64,000 nucleotides of DNA. Origin: Rhizophagus clarus. Lineage: Eukaryota > Glomeromycota > Glomeromycetes > Glomerales > Glomeraceae. Shown piece by piece: positions 1-12,491 of the stretch. Where the stretch lies: positions 372,001-436,000 of the forward strand of contig BLAL01000034.1 of NCBI GenBank assembly GCA_015698045.1, read 5' to 3'. The translations under genes were made by a program, and so were the position numbers. The notes beneath the pieces are model-generated. The model searched no databases and was not told the origin of the DNA. It was given only the letters and a program-made list of their open reading frames with translations. The first letter of the stretch is position 1; each line of letters begins with the position of its first letter.

Positions 1-43
1 ACTTGAATCCCCTAAGGATAATTAATAACGTAAATATTAGTAA

Positions 44-81
<38 letters not shown>

Positions 82-3000
82 ATAAAAATAATAATAAAAA
101 TGAATATCAATACCTGTAATCATTAAATACATAGCCAATAAAGAAGTTTGAAACCAAGCAAACATATTAGTAGAAGTACTAGGTTGTTGTACAAGTACGG
201 GATTTTGACCGTAACTTCCATCAGGATTCATTTGATAAAGTTGATTAGTTAATACCCATGGGTTATTAATATCATTATTTACAGCTGGTGTATTTAAATC
301 AAAAGCTTGTTGTGGACTTAATAAGATAAAGAATGCATGAGCAAAACTTAATATTATAATAAATAATATTACTAAAAAAGAGAAAACATGTTTTGCTACT
401 CCTAACATAATGGCAAAATATCGACCATATGATTCAAATACTCTAAAAAATAATAAAAATTTTAAATCTACTAATAAATTCGCAAATGTGGGTAACCATA
501 AAGGTGGTTTACCATATTTTAACCAATACATTGAAGTTACTATTGGAAATAAATATGCACCACAATCTAAAAAAAAAAAAAAAAAGAAAAAGAAAATAAC
601 ATAAATATAAATATACGTATATATCTTTTTAATACTCGTCCTTTCACAAGAAAGAATGATTTTCATACCAAACAAATTCCAAATATTCTTTAAATATCTT
701 CTTGGTCTCCAAATAAAATCTCTGATTTCGAATGTGAAAAATACAAGTCCAAGAATAATACTGAAACTAAGAAGAACATATCTTATTTCCGTAGATAAAA
801 TGGACGAAGAAACAGTTGTACCGATGGCGAATACCAATAAATATATAAGAAACCAAAGCCAATGAGTGTAATAGTAATATTTTCCATAAGTATGCCATTT
901 AAAATTTAATAAAGCTTCAGCATTCCATTCTTTATAAAAAGCAGGATAATCCATATCAACGAAAGCATTAGATTTCGGTTTATAAATATCATAATATAAA
1001 TCAAAATTTGTTGAAAAACTAGAAAATTTATAAAGAGGAATTAAAAATATAACTACAGGAATACCAAATTTTTCTTCATCCTCTCCTCCTGATATTTTAT
1101 CTATTATATTTTTAATGATATTATAAAATCTATAATAAAAAAATTGAATTTGATGGTAATGATCCCAAAAAGTATTTTTTTCATAAATCATAACATCCCT
1201 CGAATAACCGTGTATAAGATTATACTCGGAATTAGTAACTATAAAACATTGATGATCCAATATCATTGAAGATTTTGCCATAAATTCTGCTACAATATCG
1301 GGATAATTTTGTTGTAATTTAGGTAAACATTTAACGATAATTCTTAATAAATAAAAATTATCCGAATCTTTTTCAAGAAAGTTTTTACACATATTACAAA
1401 TAAGTTCTACCATATTCCCTTTTTTAGCTTCAATCGCTCTATTCAAAATTTTTTTCCCATATTTTGCGAGTGTTGGAGCATCATGTAAATAAATTCTTAA
1501 TAAATCTTTAAAAGGCCAAATTCTCGAATTATTTTCTATATAAAAGGTTTCATATAATTCAATTAATCTATTAAAATCTAGGGAAGGAAGTCTATTACGT
1601 TTTCGAGATAATTCTTTTTTTACTTCTTCAAAATCAAAAGGTCTCTCAAATTTTCTTGTAGATTTCCAAACTTCTCTCCAATGGTCATTATCCCAAAAGT
1701 ATCTCATTTTAATTTTCTTTGCAGGTTGAATGATTGTAAAAATTCTAATTCCTTGTTTTGTGATCATAATTAAATCACCATTTTCAATACATCTACATGC
1801 TAAAACAAAAATTTCCCTTGGTGGAAAATATTTAAATTCATCAAGTTCTTTCCATTCATATAATTTTTTATCAGTTTCATTATCAAAATATTGCAATTCC
1901 GATACTTTAACTGAAGTTTTCCCCGTTTTTTTCCAATGATTAACATTCCATTTAATATTATCTAATTCTTTGCACGTATACTCTGCTGGAAGATCGGCTG
2001 ATTTATTCCACTCTAAACCTTCAAACATTTCTAATATCGTTTTTACAATACTTGAAGGATAAGGATAAGGATAATATTTAAAAGTTTTATCAGCTTGATC
2101 TTTTTTTAATTTTTTTAATTTCAATCTATCTCGTAACATTTTCAATTCCCTCTCGCTTATATTGAAAACTGTTAATTTACTATCTTTTGCGATAACAACT
2201 TTATCGCTTAATTCCTTATTAACGACTAATTGAGCATCTACTCGATCTGGTACAATATTAGAAATCGTTTCAGCTTTTTCATAAAAGTCAAGATCGTTTA
2301 GGTCATGTAAAAAATATTCTGGTTTCTCTTCTCCATTTTTAAATCCATAAATCAGTAACCCTCCATCACTCTTAGACGTACCAACAATTGAGATTTTCGA
2401 AGTTGAATTTTCCGAAGGTACTATAATAAATCAAAATTAAAAATGGTTAAAATATGTATTAAAAAAAAAAAAAAAATAAAAAAATAAATAACATTATAAT
2501 ACTTACTTGTATAAGATGAAATTTTAAATTCTGTCACCATACTATAAACCAAAATTTGATGTTCATAATTAAAAGTACTATAACCATGAATTGCCATTAT
2601 ATTTTTTTTAGTACCATCAACAACCATAGCTTGTTTGAGTTCAAAAATATCGTCATTTTTCACGGCAGGATGTACATTCCTTTTATTTAATTCTAATAAA
2701 TATTGTTTTTCAAATGTCATTGTATATAAATCCCATTGGGATAATATATTTGATCCTTTATATGTTAAAAATAATTTTTCGGGTGTTAAAAAAAATCCTA
2801 TTGGTGGTCTGATTTCTTTTTGCCAAAATTGTTGAGGAAATACGAATTTATATTTTGATTTTAATTTCCAAATTGTGGTGATATCTCTATTATTGTCACT
2901 ATCCGTTTCTCTTTTATTAACGATAACTTGGTTGGTATGATAAATGTAAGCCTCTAATTCTTTTTTATAAATGATAAAGAAATCATTATTTGAAGATATG

Positions 3001-3544
3001 AACGTTCCTTGATCATAAGCAGGATTTCCTTTAACATAAAATAATTCATTTTCCTTTTCATCCAATTTAATGATTCCTACAAAAAAAAAAAAGAGAATGT
3101 TTAAAAATATACACATAACCGACGGTCTGACAAAAGATATGATAACTTACTGAATTCATCTTGCTCCTTTTTGGAAATCCTAACTAAGGCATATCTATCG
3201 TTACTAACCATTAACAAATCCGCTAATTCATCTTTCTGAAATATAGAATTATATTTTAATTCTTTTCCGCTGTTTCCTTCTTTTATATCATCAAATTCAT
3301 CATCAATGGGCCAACCATGAATGGATTTATCTTCTTCACTAAATGTGACAACATAATTCGTATCCGATGAACAAACAATTTTCGTAATTTTTTTTGAATT
3401 ATGTGGTGGCAAATTATTATTCAAATAATAATAATTTTCCAAGCCTCGTGATGATCGTTGTATGTTAATTTCTATATTCTCTTTATTGGTATCATCATCG
3501 TTTGGTTCTACAACAATTAGAGGTACTTCCATTTCCTTTTCCAT
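1..3544 (-). CDS. TRP/polycystin-like ion channel with large cytosolic N-terminus (3' end outside window)
   Basis: Exons on the minus strand are 3544-3151, 3076-2507, 2420-669, 566-114 and 11-1. Every junction is phase 1 with GT-AG ends, giving at least 1060 residues, and the gene continues past the left edge. Residues 1 to about 430 are soluble and resemble beta-propeller repeats (inference). A long linker follows. The C-terminal third has several hydrophobic helices (WFLIYLLVFAIG, LLSFSIILGLVFF, IWNLFDCGAYLFPIV) and then VFSFLVILFIIILSFAHAFF, typical of the last helices of an ion-transport domain. The last visible residues, MYLMITGDSS, sit where the pore and filter region is expected. The role is probably a plasma-membrane or organellar cation channel; ion selectivity cannot be read. 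The minus-strand intron 567-668 contains a long poly-T tract, so it can be misread as coding. Confidence is high for the family and moderate for the N-terminal fold. Confidence 0.85.
48..78. repeat. (TA)n microsatellite inside the last intron of the channel gene
   Basis: A pure TA tract of about 30 bp lies in the intron between the exons ending at 114 and starting at 11. Confidence 0.8.
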
Positions 3545-4729
3545 TATTAAAAAGAAAATATTATTTAATTTTTAAGGAATTATTATTTAAATAAATATTA
3601 ATTAATAATTTTTGTTGTTATTATTTATTCGAATTTGGAAAAAAAGTTTTTTTTTTCGCGAGATTCCAAACGAGAAAAATACCTTTTTTTTTATATATAT
3701 GTGTTATATAAATGGTATGAATTCATCTTTATCGTGGCGCAAGACAAACATTATGATCAAATAATTTTATTTTGTAATTAGCCGAAAATGCGCAAGACCA
3801 TTATTTTTTCATTGTATTCACGGCTTATTTTTTTTTTTTTTTCATTTAAAAATTATTTAAATAAAATTACAGCCCTACAACCCAAAATAGTTACTAAAAT
3901 GATATTGACGTAATAAAAATGTCATTCATCATATCATAATACCTAAGAAAAAAAGATTAAATAACTATTGTTATATGTATTAGGAAAATATTAAAAGCTT
4001 ATCCAGTCGCGTTTGAATTTTATTTTTCTCCTAGAAATATCTATTAAAACATTCGAAAGAAAAGTTTCTAATTTTAATTGGTACTTGTTTATAATTTTGG
4101 ATGGATGATCGTATTGCATAACTGAGACGATCGAGACCAGATACTAAAGAAATGTGGTAAAGTTATTAACATGAATCTCGAATCGTTCAAATCTTTCAGT
4201 ACAAACATAGATAAAAGCATAAGTAAAATTATGTATGGATTTCGAAATCGGAAATCGGAAATCGAAAATCGAAAATCGAAAATCGAATTAAATAAATATT
4301 TATATGTTTTTTTTTTTGGTTGAATTTTTTCATGATTGCATTGATTTATTAGGGAAAGGAAAAAAAAAAAAAATTATTAAAAATTTATAAAGAATTTTTG
4401 AGGATTTGACCCGAATTTGACCCATCCGCAAAAAATCTTTGTGCACAAATAACGGAATTCATTCGCCCGATGGCGTATTGGTTACTACAGTGTTGCTACA
4501 GTATTTTCCTTACTCCGCCTCCTTAACAATCCCGTTAATTTATATACAGTATGTGGCAAATTCGATGTAAATTAACGTGTATTACAACAGAATATTTTTT
4601 TAATGGGTAAATTGTGATGATAAAAAAAAAATAAATTGCTTTTTTTATTATTATAAAAAGCAACATAATATAATCTTCTAACCATATAATAATAATTGTA
4701 ATATTTCGCCAAATACATCCTTCTTTCAA
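3545..4729. other. Intergenic region between channel and HIG1 genes
   Basis: No supported gene was found. It carries poly-T/poly-A runs and a short array of about 8-bp units (variants of gaaaatcg/gaaatcgg) at about 4236-4286. It should contain the channel promoter, since the channel starts at 3544 and runs leftward. Confidence 0.5.
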
Positions 4730-5109
4730 TTAATTTTGATTCTTTTTAATATAACGATCAATCTGATAATAAAGTGGAACACCAGCTAATACTACAACAG
4801 TAAATCCTTGAGCAGCTACTCTAAATCTTAAAAAACGTTGCATAGTTTTTGAATCTCCCCTATAAAATCCTATTGTTGCGCCTGTTAATGCAAACACTGT
4901 TGCAAACATTCCTACATCATTCAATTTATGTAAATTAAAAAAAAAAAATCACTTATAATTTAGAGGAAAACGATTTAAATAAATTTTATAATACCCAATG
5001 AAATTAATGGTTGTTCCTTAAGTTTTCTTATAATTCTTTTATTTAAAGTTTCATAATGAAATTGTGGTGTTGGTGTATTAGAAGATGGTGAACCTGTTTG
5101 TTGAGTCAT
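4730..5109 (-). CDS. HIG1-domain mitochondrial inner-membrane protein (respiratory supercomplex factor-like)
   Basis: Two exons, 5109-4995 and 4911-4730, give exactly 99 codons (98 aa). A hydrophilic N-terminus (MTQQTGSPSSNTPTPQFHYE) leads into KLKEQPLISLG. The HIG_1 domain follows, with two hydrophobic helices (MFATVFALTGATIGFYRG and VAAQGFTVVVLAGVPLYY) joined by a basic loop containing MQRFLRFRVAAQ, which resembles the QR-x-R-x-Q family motif. The protein ends in a short charged tail. HIG1/Rcf1-type proteins bind cytochrome c oxidase and supercomplexes in the mitochondrial inner membrane. The length suits a short HIG1 protein rather than the longer Rcf1. The intron splits the domain just before the first helix. 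Confidence 0.88.
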
Positions 5110-5488
5110 TATCTTTCCAAAAAAAAAACGTGTTATAAATATTGATTTATTTAAATTAATTTATATCATAAGAATTCTTTTTTTAAAAATATTTGATTTC
5201 TATTTATATCAAAATAGATTATTCGAGAAAAATTTTTCCGGAAATGAAAATATTTTTATGCACAGCTAAATGTGTAAAGTTCAAAAACTTTTTTTTTTTT
5301 TTTTTTTGTGGAGTGGAAGGTATTTATTCACTCATTATATTTGGATTAATTCATGTTGATCTTATGTTAATTTAACCTAATTATTAAAAAAGTAAATGCG
5401 TAAGGATCTTATGTTACTAAAGAAATTACACTAAAGATAACCAATCAAATTACATAAATTATACACGTGATTTCCGGCTAACAAAATT

Positions 5489-6147
5489 TTATATTCTAAC
5501 TCTACTAAATACGATATTATCTTTAACCTTAACGTAATCCAATTTAATCTCTCCAATCTCATTATTATTAACAAAATGTACACTTCCAGAATCATTCTTT
5601 TGAACTTGTTTCTTCTTAATGTTGTTTACTTTAATAATAATTTCTGAACAAAAATAAACTTTATTATTACAAAATTCTACCGCAATTTTTCGAACTTTTT
5701 TAGGATAAAATAATTTTTCTGATACTTTAAAACAAAATGTATTATCTATGCAATCAAATGTTACTGGATTATTATGCGTATAAAGTCCTCCTTCCCCAGA
5801 ATACAACACTTTAACCTTGTCAAATGTAATATTGTATTTTAATTATTTTATTTATGATAATTAAGAAATTGTCATTAATTTTTGATACTTACCCAGCACC
5901 ACCATTTTTTTCCTAATCCATATGTTGCCACTATTTCATTCCGAATTACAACATTTATACAATCTCTCCATCGTTTGTTTGTTCTTCTTAAATTTGCAAG
6001 TTCTCTATAACTTTTTATCATATAAATTATAAAATAAACAAATGATTTTTATTAATAAAAGAAAAAAATAATTCACTCTTACCTCGTAGAATGTAATACA
6101 TAAGTAAATGTTTCGATCATAATTTCATTAGGTAAATAATCTAACAT
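5489..6147 (-). CDS. Short F-box-like protein
   Basis: Exons 6147-6083, 6004-5893 and 5815-5489 join in phase to 168 codons (167 aa). The N-terminus MLDYLPNEIMIETFTYVL followed by RELANLRRTNKRWRDCI has the F-box pattern: LP-x-E-I start, aliphatic spacing, then L-x-x-L-R-x-x-x-K-x-W. A short region with WWCW follows. The last 109 residues are hydrophilic and beta-rich, with no recognised repeat. F-box proteins usually bridge Skp1 to substrates in SCF ubiquitin ligases; the substrate part here is unusually short. The acceptor of intron 1 could alternatively lie 9 nt upstream. F-box assignment is fairly good; the function of the C-terminal part is unknown. Confidence 0.65.
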
Positions 6148-6391
6148 CGTAAAAAAATATTTTTTTTTTGATTGTTGTGAACTAGAGAGAGAAGATTGCT
6201 TGAAAAAAAAAATAAAATGAACGAATTTATTAGCGAAATTTAGTTAATAATGTATAAACGATTTCATTACAACTATGAACATCATTATAAAGGAGTCATA
6301 TGATTGCGCCACTTAACCATATGTAATTTTTGCATATTATTAGAAAAATCTTTGATTAAAAACTCCGTCCGTACGCCTTAATCAATAAATC

Positions 6392-6549
6392 ATGATCTTT
6401 ATTCATTATTCTAACAATTACTATAATAAATTCCTTTCTTCTTTAACTTCAAAATATTGTAGATTTTATTCTTCAGGTCAAAAAAATACTTGTAAGGTAT
6501 TCATTATATTTTATTTTATTTTTGTTTTGTTTTGTTTTTTATTGTTCTA

Positions 6550-6580
<31 letters not shown>

Positions 6581-9113
6581 CTTTGAAAATTAGATTTACC
6601 TTCACTTCCAATATTTACAAAACTTCTTAAACATGCCGAGACACAATCTTTACAAAAACCTGTAATTGTTGATGTGAAATCAAATACTTCTCATTCTTAT
6701 CAAAATCTTGTTTCGGATGTATCATCATTTAGAAATAAATTATTAAAAGGATCTTTTAATCAAAATTTAAACGAGAAATGCGTAGCATTTTTATGTCCAA
6801 ACGGTTATGATTATGTTGTATCTCAATGGTCAATTTGGTCAGTTGGAGGAATCGCTGTTCCTTTATGTAAGTTTATTTTATTAAATTTACTTGTTTTTTT
6901 AAATTATTTAAGTTTCTTATTTAATTTTTATTATTTATAGGTACAACACATCCTCAATCTGAACTTTTATACGTGTTAAAGGATTCTCAAGCATCTACAG
7001 TTATTACACATCCAGATTTTTATGATAAGATAAAAAGTGTTACCAAAGATGCAGGAATAGATGATCTTATATTGGTCGGAGATAAAAAGGAAAAATATAG
7101 TGATTTTGATGGAATAAATTATAAGGTAATTCTTGTTGAGGCAGCAGGTACCGGTGAAGAAGTTGTAGCTACTGGAGAATAAAATTAATTTAGTTAAGTT
7201 GTAAATTTTATCTCATCATTTAGGCTCCATCCTTAATTCCAATGGAAGAATCGCGTAAAGCTTTAATCATATACACTAGTGGAACTACAGGTAATTAATT
7301 TATTATTTAAATAATTAATTATTTTTTATTCTAAATTAGTTATACTTTTTATACATATGCGTCATAGGAAAACCAAAAGGAGTCGTGTCGACACATTCAA
7401 ATATTAAGGCTCAAGTTTCATCACTCATTGAAGCTTGGAGATGGAGTGATAAAGATAGAATATTACATGTGCTGCCTTTACATCATTTACATGTAAGTTT
7501 TTAATGATCAAATTTTCAACGGGAGAATTTAATTGTTTGGAACGTATTATTTATTTTATTTTTTTTATTACCCAGGGGATATTAAATGTAAGATATAGCA
7601 AACTTACAGTTGATTTAATTTGTAGAAGATTTATATATCTTACGTAGCAATACTTATCTAGGCACTTACATGTGCTATTTATGCAGGAGCAACTGTTGAA
7701 ATGTTACCAAAGTTTGATGCAGCTGAAGTATGGAATAGATGGATGCTTCCTGAAAGAAATCTTGCATTATTTATGGCCGTTCCCACAATTTATTGTATAG
7801 TACATAATTGTTTTGTCTGAATATTATTTTAATGATGTAAATCTCTTAATTAATTCTTAATATTTCTTTTTTTTTATTTATAGCAAAATTAATTCATTAT
7901 TATAATGATAATATTTCTGACGAATTAAAACCTAAAGCAACAGAATCTTGTTCGCAATTTAGATTGATGGTCTCTGGATCATCTGCTTTACCCGCTCCAG
8001 TTAGAAATACTTGGAAAGAAATTAGTGGAGGACAAATACTTTTAGAAAGATATGGGATGAGTGAAATAGGAATGGCTTTGAGTCATGAGTATAATAATGA
8101 AAAAAGATTTGAGGTAAAATAAAAATTTTATCATCATCCTTATAATTAATTATAAGTTCATGCAGATTGAGCTGATATTTTGGAGGCGGTAGATATTTTT
8201 AGATGATAAATTTTGTCGGTTCCTGAAAATTTTTTTTTATTGCATGAACAGTGTATCAACTAATAACACAATTAGAAGAAAGATAAATATCGTACCCATT
8301 TACTCAAAGAATAATTGAATTATATTATTGGAATTATTTATAGGGATGTGTTGGATTACCTTTACCAAATGTTCAAGTAAGACTAATTTCTGAAGACGAT
8401 AAAGATGTTACCAACTTAACTGAAACACCAGGTGAAATTCAGGTTAAGGGACAAAATGTATTTAAAGAGTAAGTAGCCAAATATTTTTAATTATATGTAA
8501 TTGTAACTAATATGTTATTGAACTTTTTTTTTTATTGATAGGTATTGGAATAAACCTGAAGCTACACAAAAGGAATTTACACAAGATGGATGGTTTAAAA
8601 CAGGCGACATAGCAATTATAACTGAAAAAGAAAAAGTATATAAAATACTTGGAAGAAAAAGTGTCGATATTATTAAATCTGGTGGATACAAAATTTCTTC
8701 GTTGGAAATTGAAAGAATATTATTATCACATCCAAATATATTAGATGTTAGTGTAGTAGGAGTTGAAGATCCAGAATGGGGACAGAAAATTGGTGCTGTA
8801 ATTGTATTAAAAGACAAGGTCAGTGTTAAAGAAAAATATAAATCTTTTTTTTTTTTATTATTATTATTTAAATTAATTATTTTGTGATCAACTCCAGGAT
8901 ATGATGATAGATCTAACTATCTTAAAAGAGTTTCTTAAAGACAAATTAGCAAAATATAAAATACCCAGTTTATTAAAAATTGTTCAAGAGTTACCTAAGA
9001 ACGCTATGGGGAAAGTTGGTAAAAAAGAGTTAATCAAGTTATTCGATAAACATCATATGGTAAATGGAAAGTCACGTGGTTTAGCACATCCAATCAACGC
9101 TGGAAGTCGCTGA
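6392..9113 (+). CDS. ACSF3: ACSF3-type malonyl-CoA synthetase (acyl-CoA synthetase family), mitochondrial
   Basis: Eleven exons: 6392-6476, 6594-6866, 6941-7125, 7224-7290, 7368-7492, 7576-7587, 7662-7794, 7884-8113, 8344-8468, 8542-8818 and 8898-9113. All are in phase, 575 aa, matching the usual ACSF3 length. Visible AMP-forming ligase motifs are the P-loop YTSGTTGKPKGV (about 196-207), [57 protein letters not shown] and, near the C-terminus, [11 protein letters not shown] with the catalytic lysine. The first exon ([15 protein letters not shown]) is Arg/Ser-rich and lacks acids, like a mitochondrial presequence. The enzyme activates malonate (or methylmalonate) to its CoA ester and supplies malonyl-CoA to mitochondrial fatty-acid synthesis. 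Exon 1 must use the weak donor CAG/GTCAAA at 6477 to keep frame; the stronger-looking GTATTC at about 6496 would break it. Exon 6 is only 12 nt. Confidence 0.92.
7576..7587 (+). other. 12-nt microexon (Gly-Ile-Leu-Asn) of the ACSF3-like gene
   Basis: The segment is flanked by CCCAG before it and GTAAGA after it. The four codons restore the conserved HHLHGILNAL motif, and both flanking junctions are phase 0. Leaving it out would delete a conserved active-site-proximal stretch but keep frame. Confidence 0.85.
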
Positions 9114-9246
9114 TATTTATTTTATAATATTGCAGAATATAAAGTGAAATGAAAAAAAAAAAAAAAAAATGCTCCAAGTCTCAACATATGACTTGTACTG
9201 TAAATTAATCTAAATTAAAAAAACAAATTAAGCTATCAGCTATCAA

Positions 9247-9732
9247 TTAACCATCATATTCGTGTATCTCTATGTCCTCATTCTTATCATAATCAGAAAT
9301 AAAAACAGTAGACATAATAATAAAATCATTTTTATTTGTTTTTTTATCACCAAATTTATGTTTGTTTATATAATATTGTTCATCAAGTATATTTGTTGTC
9401 TTTGGTGACGGAGGATTAAATAAAATATATCTTTTTTTATTAGAAAAGAATTCGTTGTTAGAAGAAGGACTTGGTACAGATTTCAAAATGCCAAAAGCAC
9501 TTAAGAAATCATAATCACTTCGATAAGATGGTGATGGCGTTGATACATGTATAAGTTTTGTAGCAAGTGAAGCAAGCGAGATTGTTTGTTCATATATATT
9601 ATTAAATTGGACATTCTCATCATGATCGTTTATATTTATATTGTAATCTAAAGGTTTTAGATCAAGAAAAGATGTTATACTATTGGTACTCGCAGAAATA
9701 GTTGATGAATTTTGAGCTATGTGATTCAACAT
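9247..9732 (-). CDS. Unknown serine/threonine-rich protein, single exon
   Basis: An intact 161-aa reading frame starts at ATG 9732. It opens with a Ser/Thr/Asn-rich stretch (AQNSSTISASTNSITSFL). It contains three Ser-Pro clusters (TPSPSYRS, VPSPSSNN and PPSPKTT) that could be proline-directed kinase sites, and ends in an acidic tail (DKNEDIEIHEYDG). There is no signal peptide, membrane helix or recognised domain. Its 3' end lies about 130 bp from the stop of the ACSF3-like gene, so the two converge. It is not recognised; low-complexity composition means it could be lineage-specific or spurious. Confidence 0.5.
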   Translation of the reverse strand: MLNHIAQNSSTISASTNSITSFLDLKPLDYNININDHDENVQFNNIYEQTISLASLATKLIHVSTPSPSYRSDYDFLSAFGILKSVPSPSSNNEFFSNKKRYILFNPPSPKTTNILDEQYYINKHKFGDKKTNKNDFIIMSTVFISDYDKNEDIEIHEYDG

Positions 9733-12105
9733 TGTGATTATATTTTTCTTTTTATTTTTTTCTCTTTTTTTTTTTATTTTTATTTTTATTTTTATTTTTT
9801 TTTTTTTTGAGAATTACACTTAAATAAATATTAATTTGTAGGTAGTTACATAGTATTATTATAGTATTGTTCATTTACGTATACAAAAGCAGAAGGATGT
9901 TACATTATTTGGGAATTATGATTATATGATTGTTTGTTGCATACAGTTATGCCACATATAATCCCAAACGACCATTGTTGATTGAATTTAATTTAGATTA
10001 CCGCAGTTGAGTCTCTTAAGAGTTTCAGGGGTTGGTTACTAGTCTTTTTATTGACATATTTTGAGAAAAGGATGATAATGATAAAAAATGGGTAACACAT
10101 ATTTATTAAACCGAATATATGATTTACCAAAACAATAATAAAAACTCAATTGATTGACGATAAATCAATTTAAATAACTTGACCATCTCGTTTCATATCA
10201 TTAAATAATATTCTTGAAATGTGAAATTGATTTCAATAATTAAGATATGAGAACTTATGGTAATACTTAAAAAGATAAAGCTTGTTTGAGGTTAATAGTA
10301 TAATTAATTATTAAAGGAATTTCGAATTTACTGTAAGAGTGCAAGCAAAGAAAATCCTGGATTCTTTTATTTGGCGATCACGGTAAAACTTAACCAACCA
10401 TCATGATATTATGATTCATGATGGCTATTATTTATATCCGGGGTTTTTTTTTTGGGTAAAATCGTCCATTATGTCTTAATTAGGTTAAAAATAATTTTGT
10501 TATTACCAATCATGTTACGAGAAAGAAATGATAATATACATTTTTCATATTTTACGGAAATACTTTTTTACTTTATACTAAAAAAAGATTATAACTATAT
10601 ATAGTTTAATTGAACTACAAATCATATAAAGTCGAACCTTTTTTACGAGTATCTTTTCGTCATTAAGAATTACGTCATTATCTTCCTTTCATTCATGTAA
10701 ATTAAAGAACATGTGAATTGCTCGTTAGTATGACCATAAAGAAATTTCGCAAATGTCCGTTTTTTTTTTCATAACCTAAAAAAAAGTTACTATCAATATC
10801 GAATATTTGTGGACATTATTATTACTCTTTAACATAAACTTACATACTATTTTTTGGAGACAACTGAGGACAAAAAATTTTTATATAATACTATATGGAA
10901 ATCATATCCTAAAACAAAATTGGCTTTTTATTTTATTTTTTTGATGTATGCATGTATCAATTTTACAGAAACTTCTTTTTTAGAAATGTACTAAAAGATT
11001 TGCAATTAATTTAATAAGTTTTATTAATTCTATACTACCGTGAAGAAACCACGATACGTTTTTAAAACGTTCTCAAAATTAATTCAACATACGAAGCGAA
11101 AGTGCTTCGATTTTTTAAGTTTTGGGCTTAACTATTTCTGTCTTTAATATTCTCTATTTTCTTCAACAGAATAATTATCATTTTATGTGACCAAGCCATC
11201 TTAGCCTGTTATTTTTTTATTTGATGTATCGATTTCAGGTTTATTAGGTTTATCATTATAATAGTTATATATGAGTTTTTTTTTGGTTAAATTTTGAAAA
11301 TATATTTTATTTTGTATCAATATCTTGATTTTTCTTTTTACTCTTATAACAGGCATACTTCGGATATTGATGTTTTTTAGTTTATAAACTTGTTAGTTTA
11401 CCTTTTTTTTCGGTCTTGAACTTCGATCCATTCATCCAAACTCGATCATCTTTTCTAATCAAATAAGAAAAATATTATATATAAGATATTATTAGTTTCT
11501 TATTCGGTGAAAATTTACCGGTGGGTACGATAATGGAACCTTTTATCGGCTATATCATGACCTAAAAAATAATTCGATAGGCATCAACTCTTACATTCTT
11601 CTCTTCAAGAGTGATGTCAATCTTCCAAAATTTCAGTTTCATACATTTAACCTTAATTTCAATTTCTTGGATAAGATGCTTTAGATGTCCAATTTTGAAT
11701 CTTCAAAATGATTTAACGTAACCATAAAAGAATCAGCAGAAAGAGAATATACAATTAATGATAATTTCATTTTGGATAATTCTGTAAAATTACAAGATGT
11801 AAAAAGTATTTTTATATTTCAGACTTAATAATGATTTCTGTTTTCCAGTTAGTAAATACTTATAACAAAATATTCAGCATTATGCATACCATATTAATCA
11901 TTTCTTTCGCATGAATTTTTTACTGATAAATTAATTTTTTTTTACTTTTTTATACCATTATTTCAAAGTACCTATATCATCATAACAAGTCATATTTGTG
12001 GTATCTAAGCGGTACAAAGCCCTGAACAAATACAGGATTTTATCTTGATTATGACAAGATGTAGTTAGAGACATTTTGTTTAGGGGTAGGTACATTAAAT
12101 TTTAC
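9733..12105. other. Gene-free AT-rich stretch
   Basis: A run of (TTTTTA)-like repeats lies at 9753-9806. A 9-bp inverted repeat (CCATCATGA / TCATGATGG) lies at about 10399-10425. No coding frame with domain-like sequence was found on either strand. Confidence 0.5.
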
Positions 12106-12143
12106 TTAGTTGACTATAGCTGCAGTCGTGATTCTTACGGAGA

Positions 12144-12491
12144 GCGTTGACAAAAGTCAATGTCACAGCGACACAACAACCTATTGGCGATACTTGGAAT
12201 CTTCTTGAGGTTGCCCACATCATAGGTGGTCAGCTGATTGATCTGATAGATACCTACAAGGCTCAGCGCACGGCAGAACTAACCTGTTTCTCTTACTTTT
12301 TTAAACCCTGCTCAAAATAATGCTCAGGAAGCTTCTTGAATCAGATTCTCCTACAGATGCAGATCGTGATAGAAGATTACGGTGGAATTGTAGGAGGGGA
12401 CATGATCATGGTCATAGTAAAGAGAATGCGATTAGGCGCAATATGCGCATTTAAAATGGCAACTAAAACATTAACTGCAATGCTGTATTGA
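12144..12491 (+). pseudogene. Decayed coding relic, origin unknown
   Basis: GC content rises locally. One frame (12144-12317) reads protein-like sequence including QPIGDTWNLLEVAHIIGGQ and LIDLIDTYKAQRTAEL. A second frame, open from 12321 to the TGA at 12489-12491, reads LLQMQIVIEDYGGIVGGDMI and ends in TALTAMLY-like sequence. The two frames suggest one gene broken by a frameshift near 12.30-12.32 kb. There is no start codon context and the family is not recognised. It could also be a transposon remnant. Confidence 0.35.
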
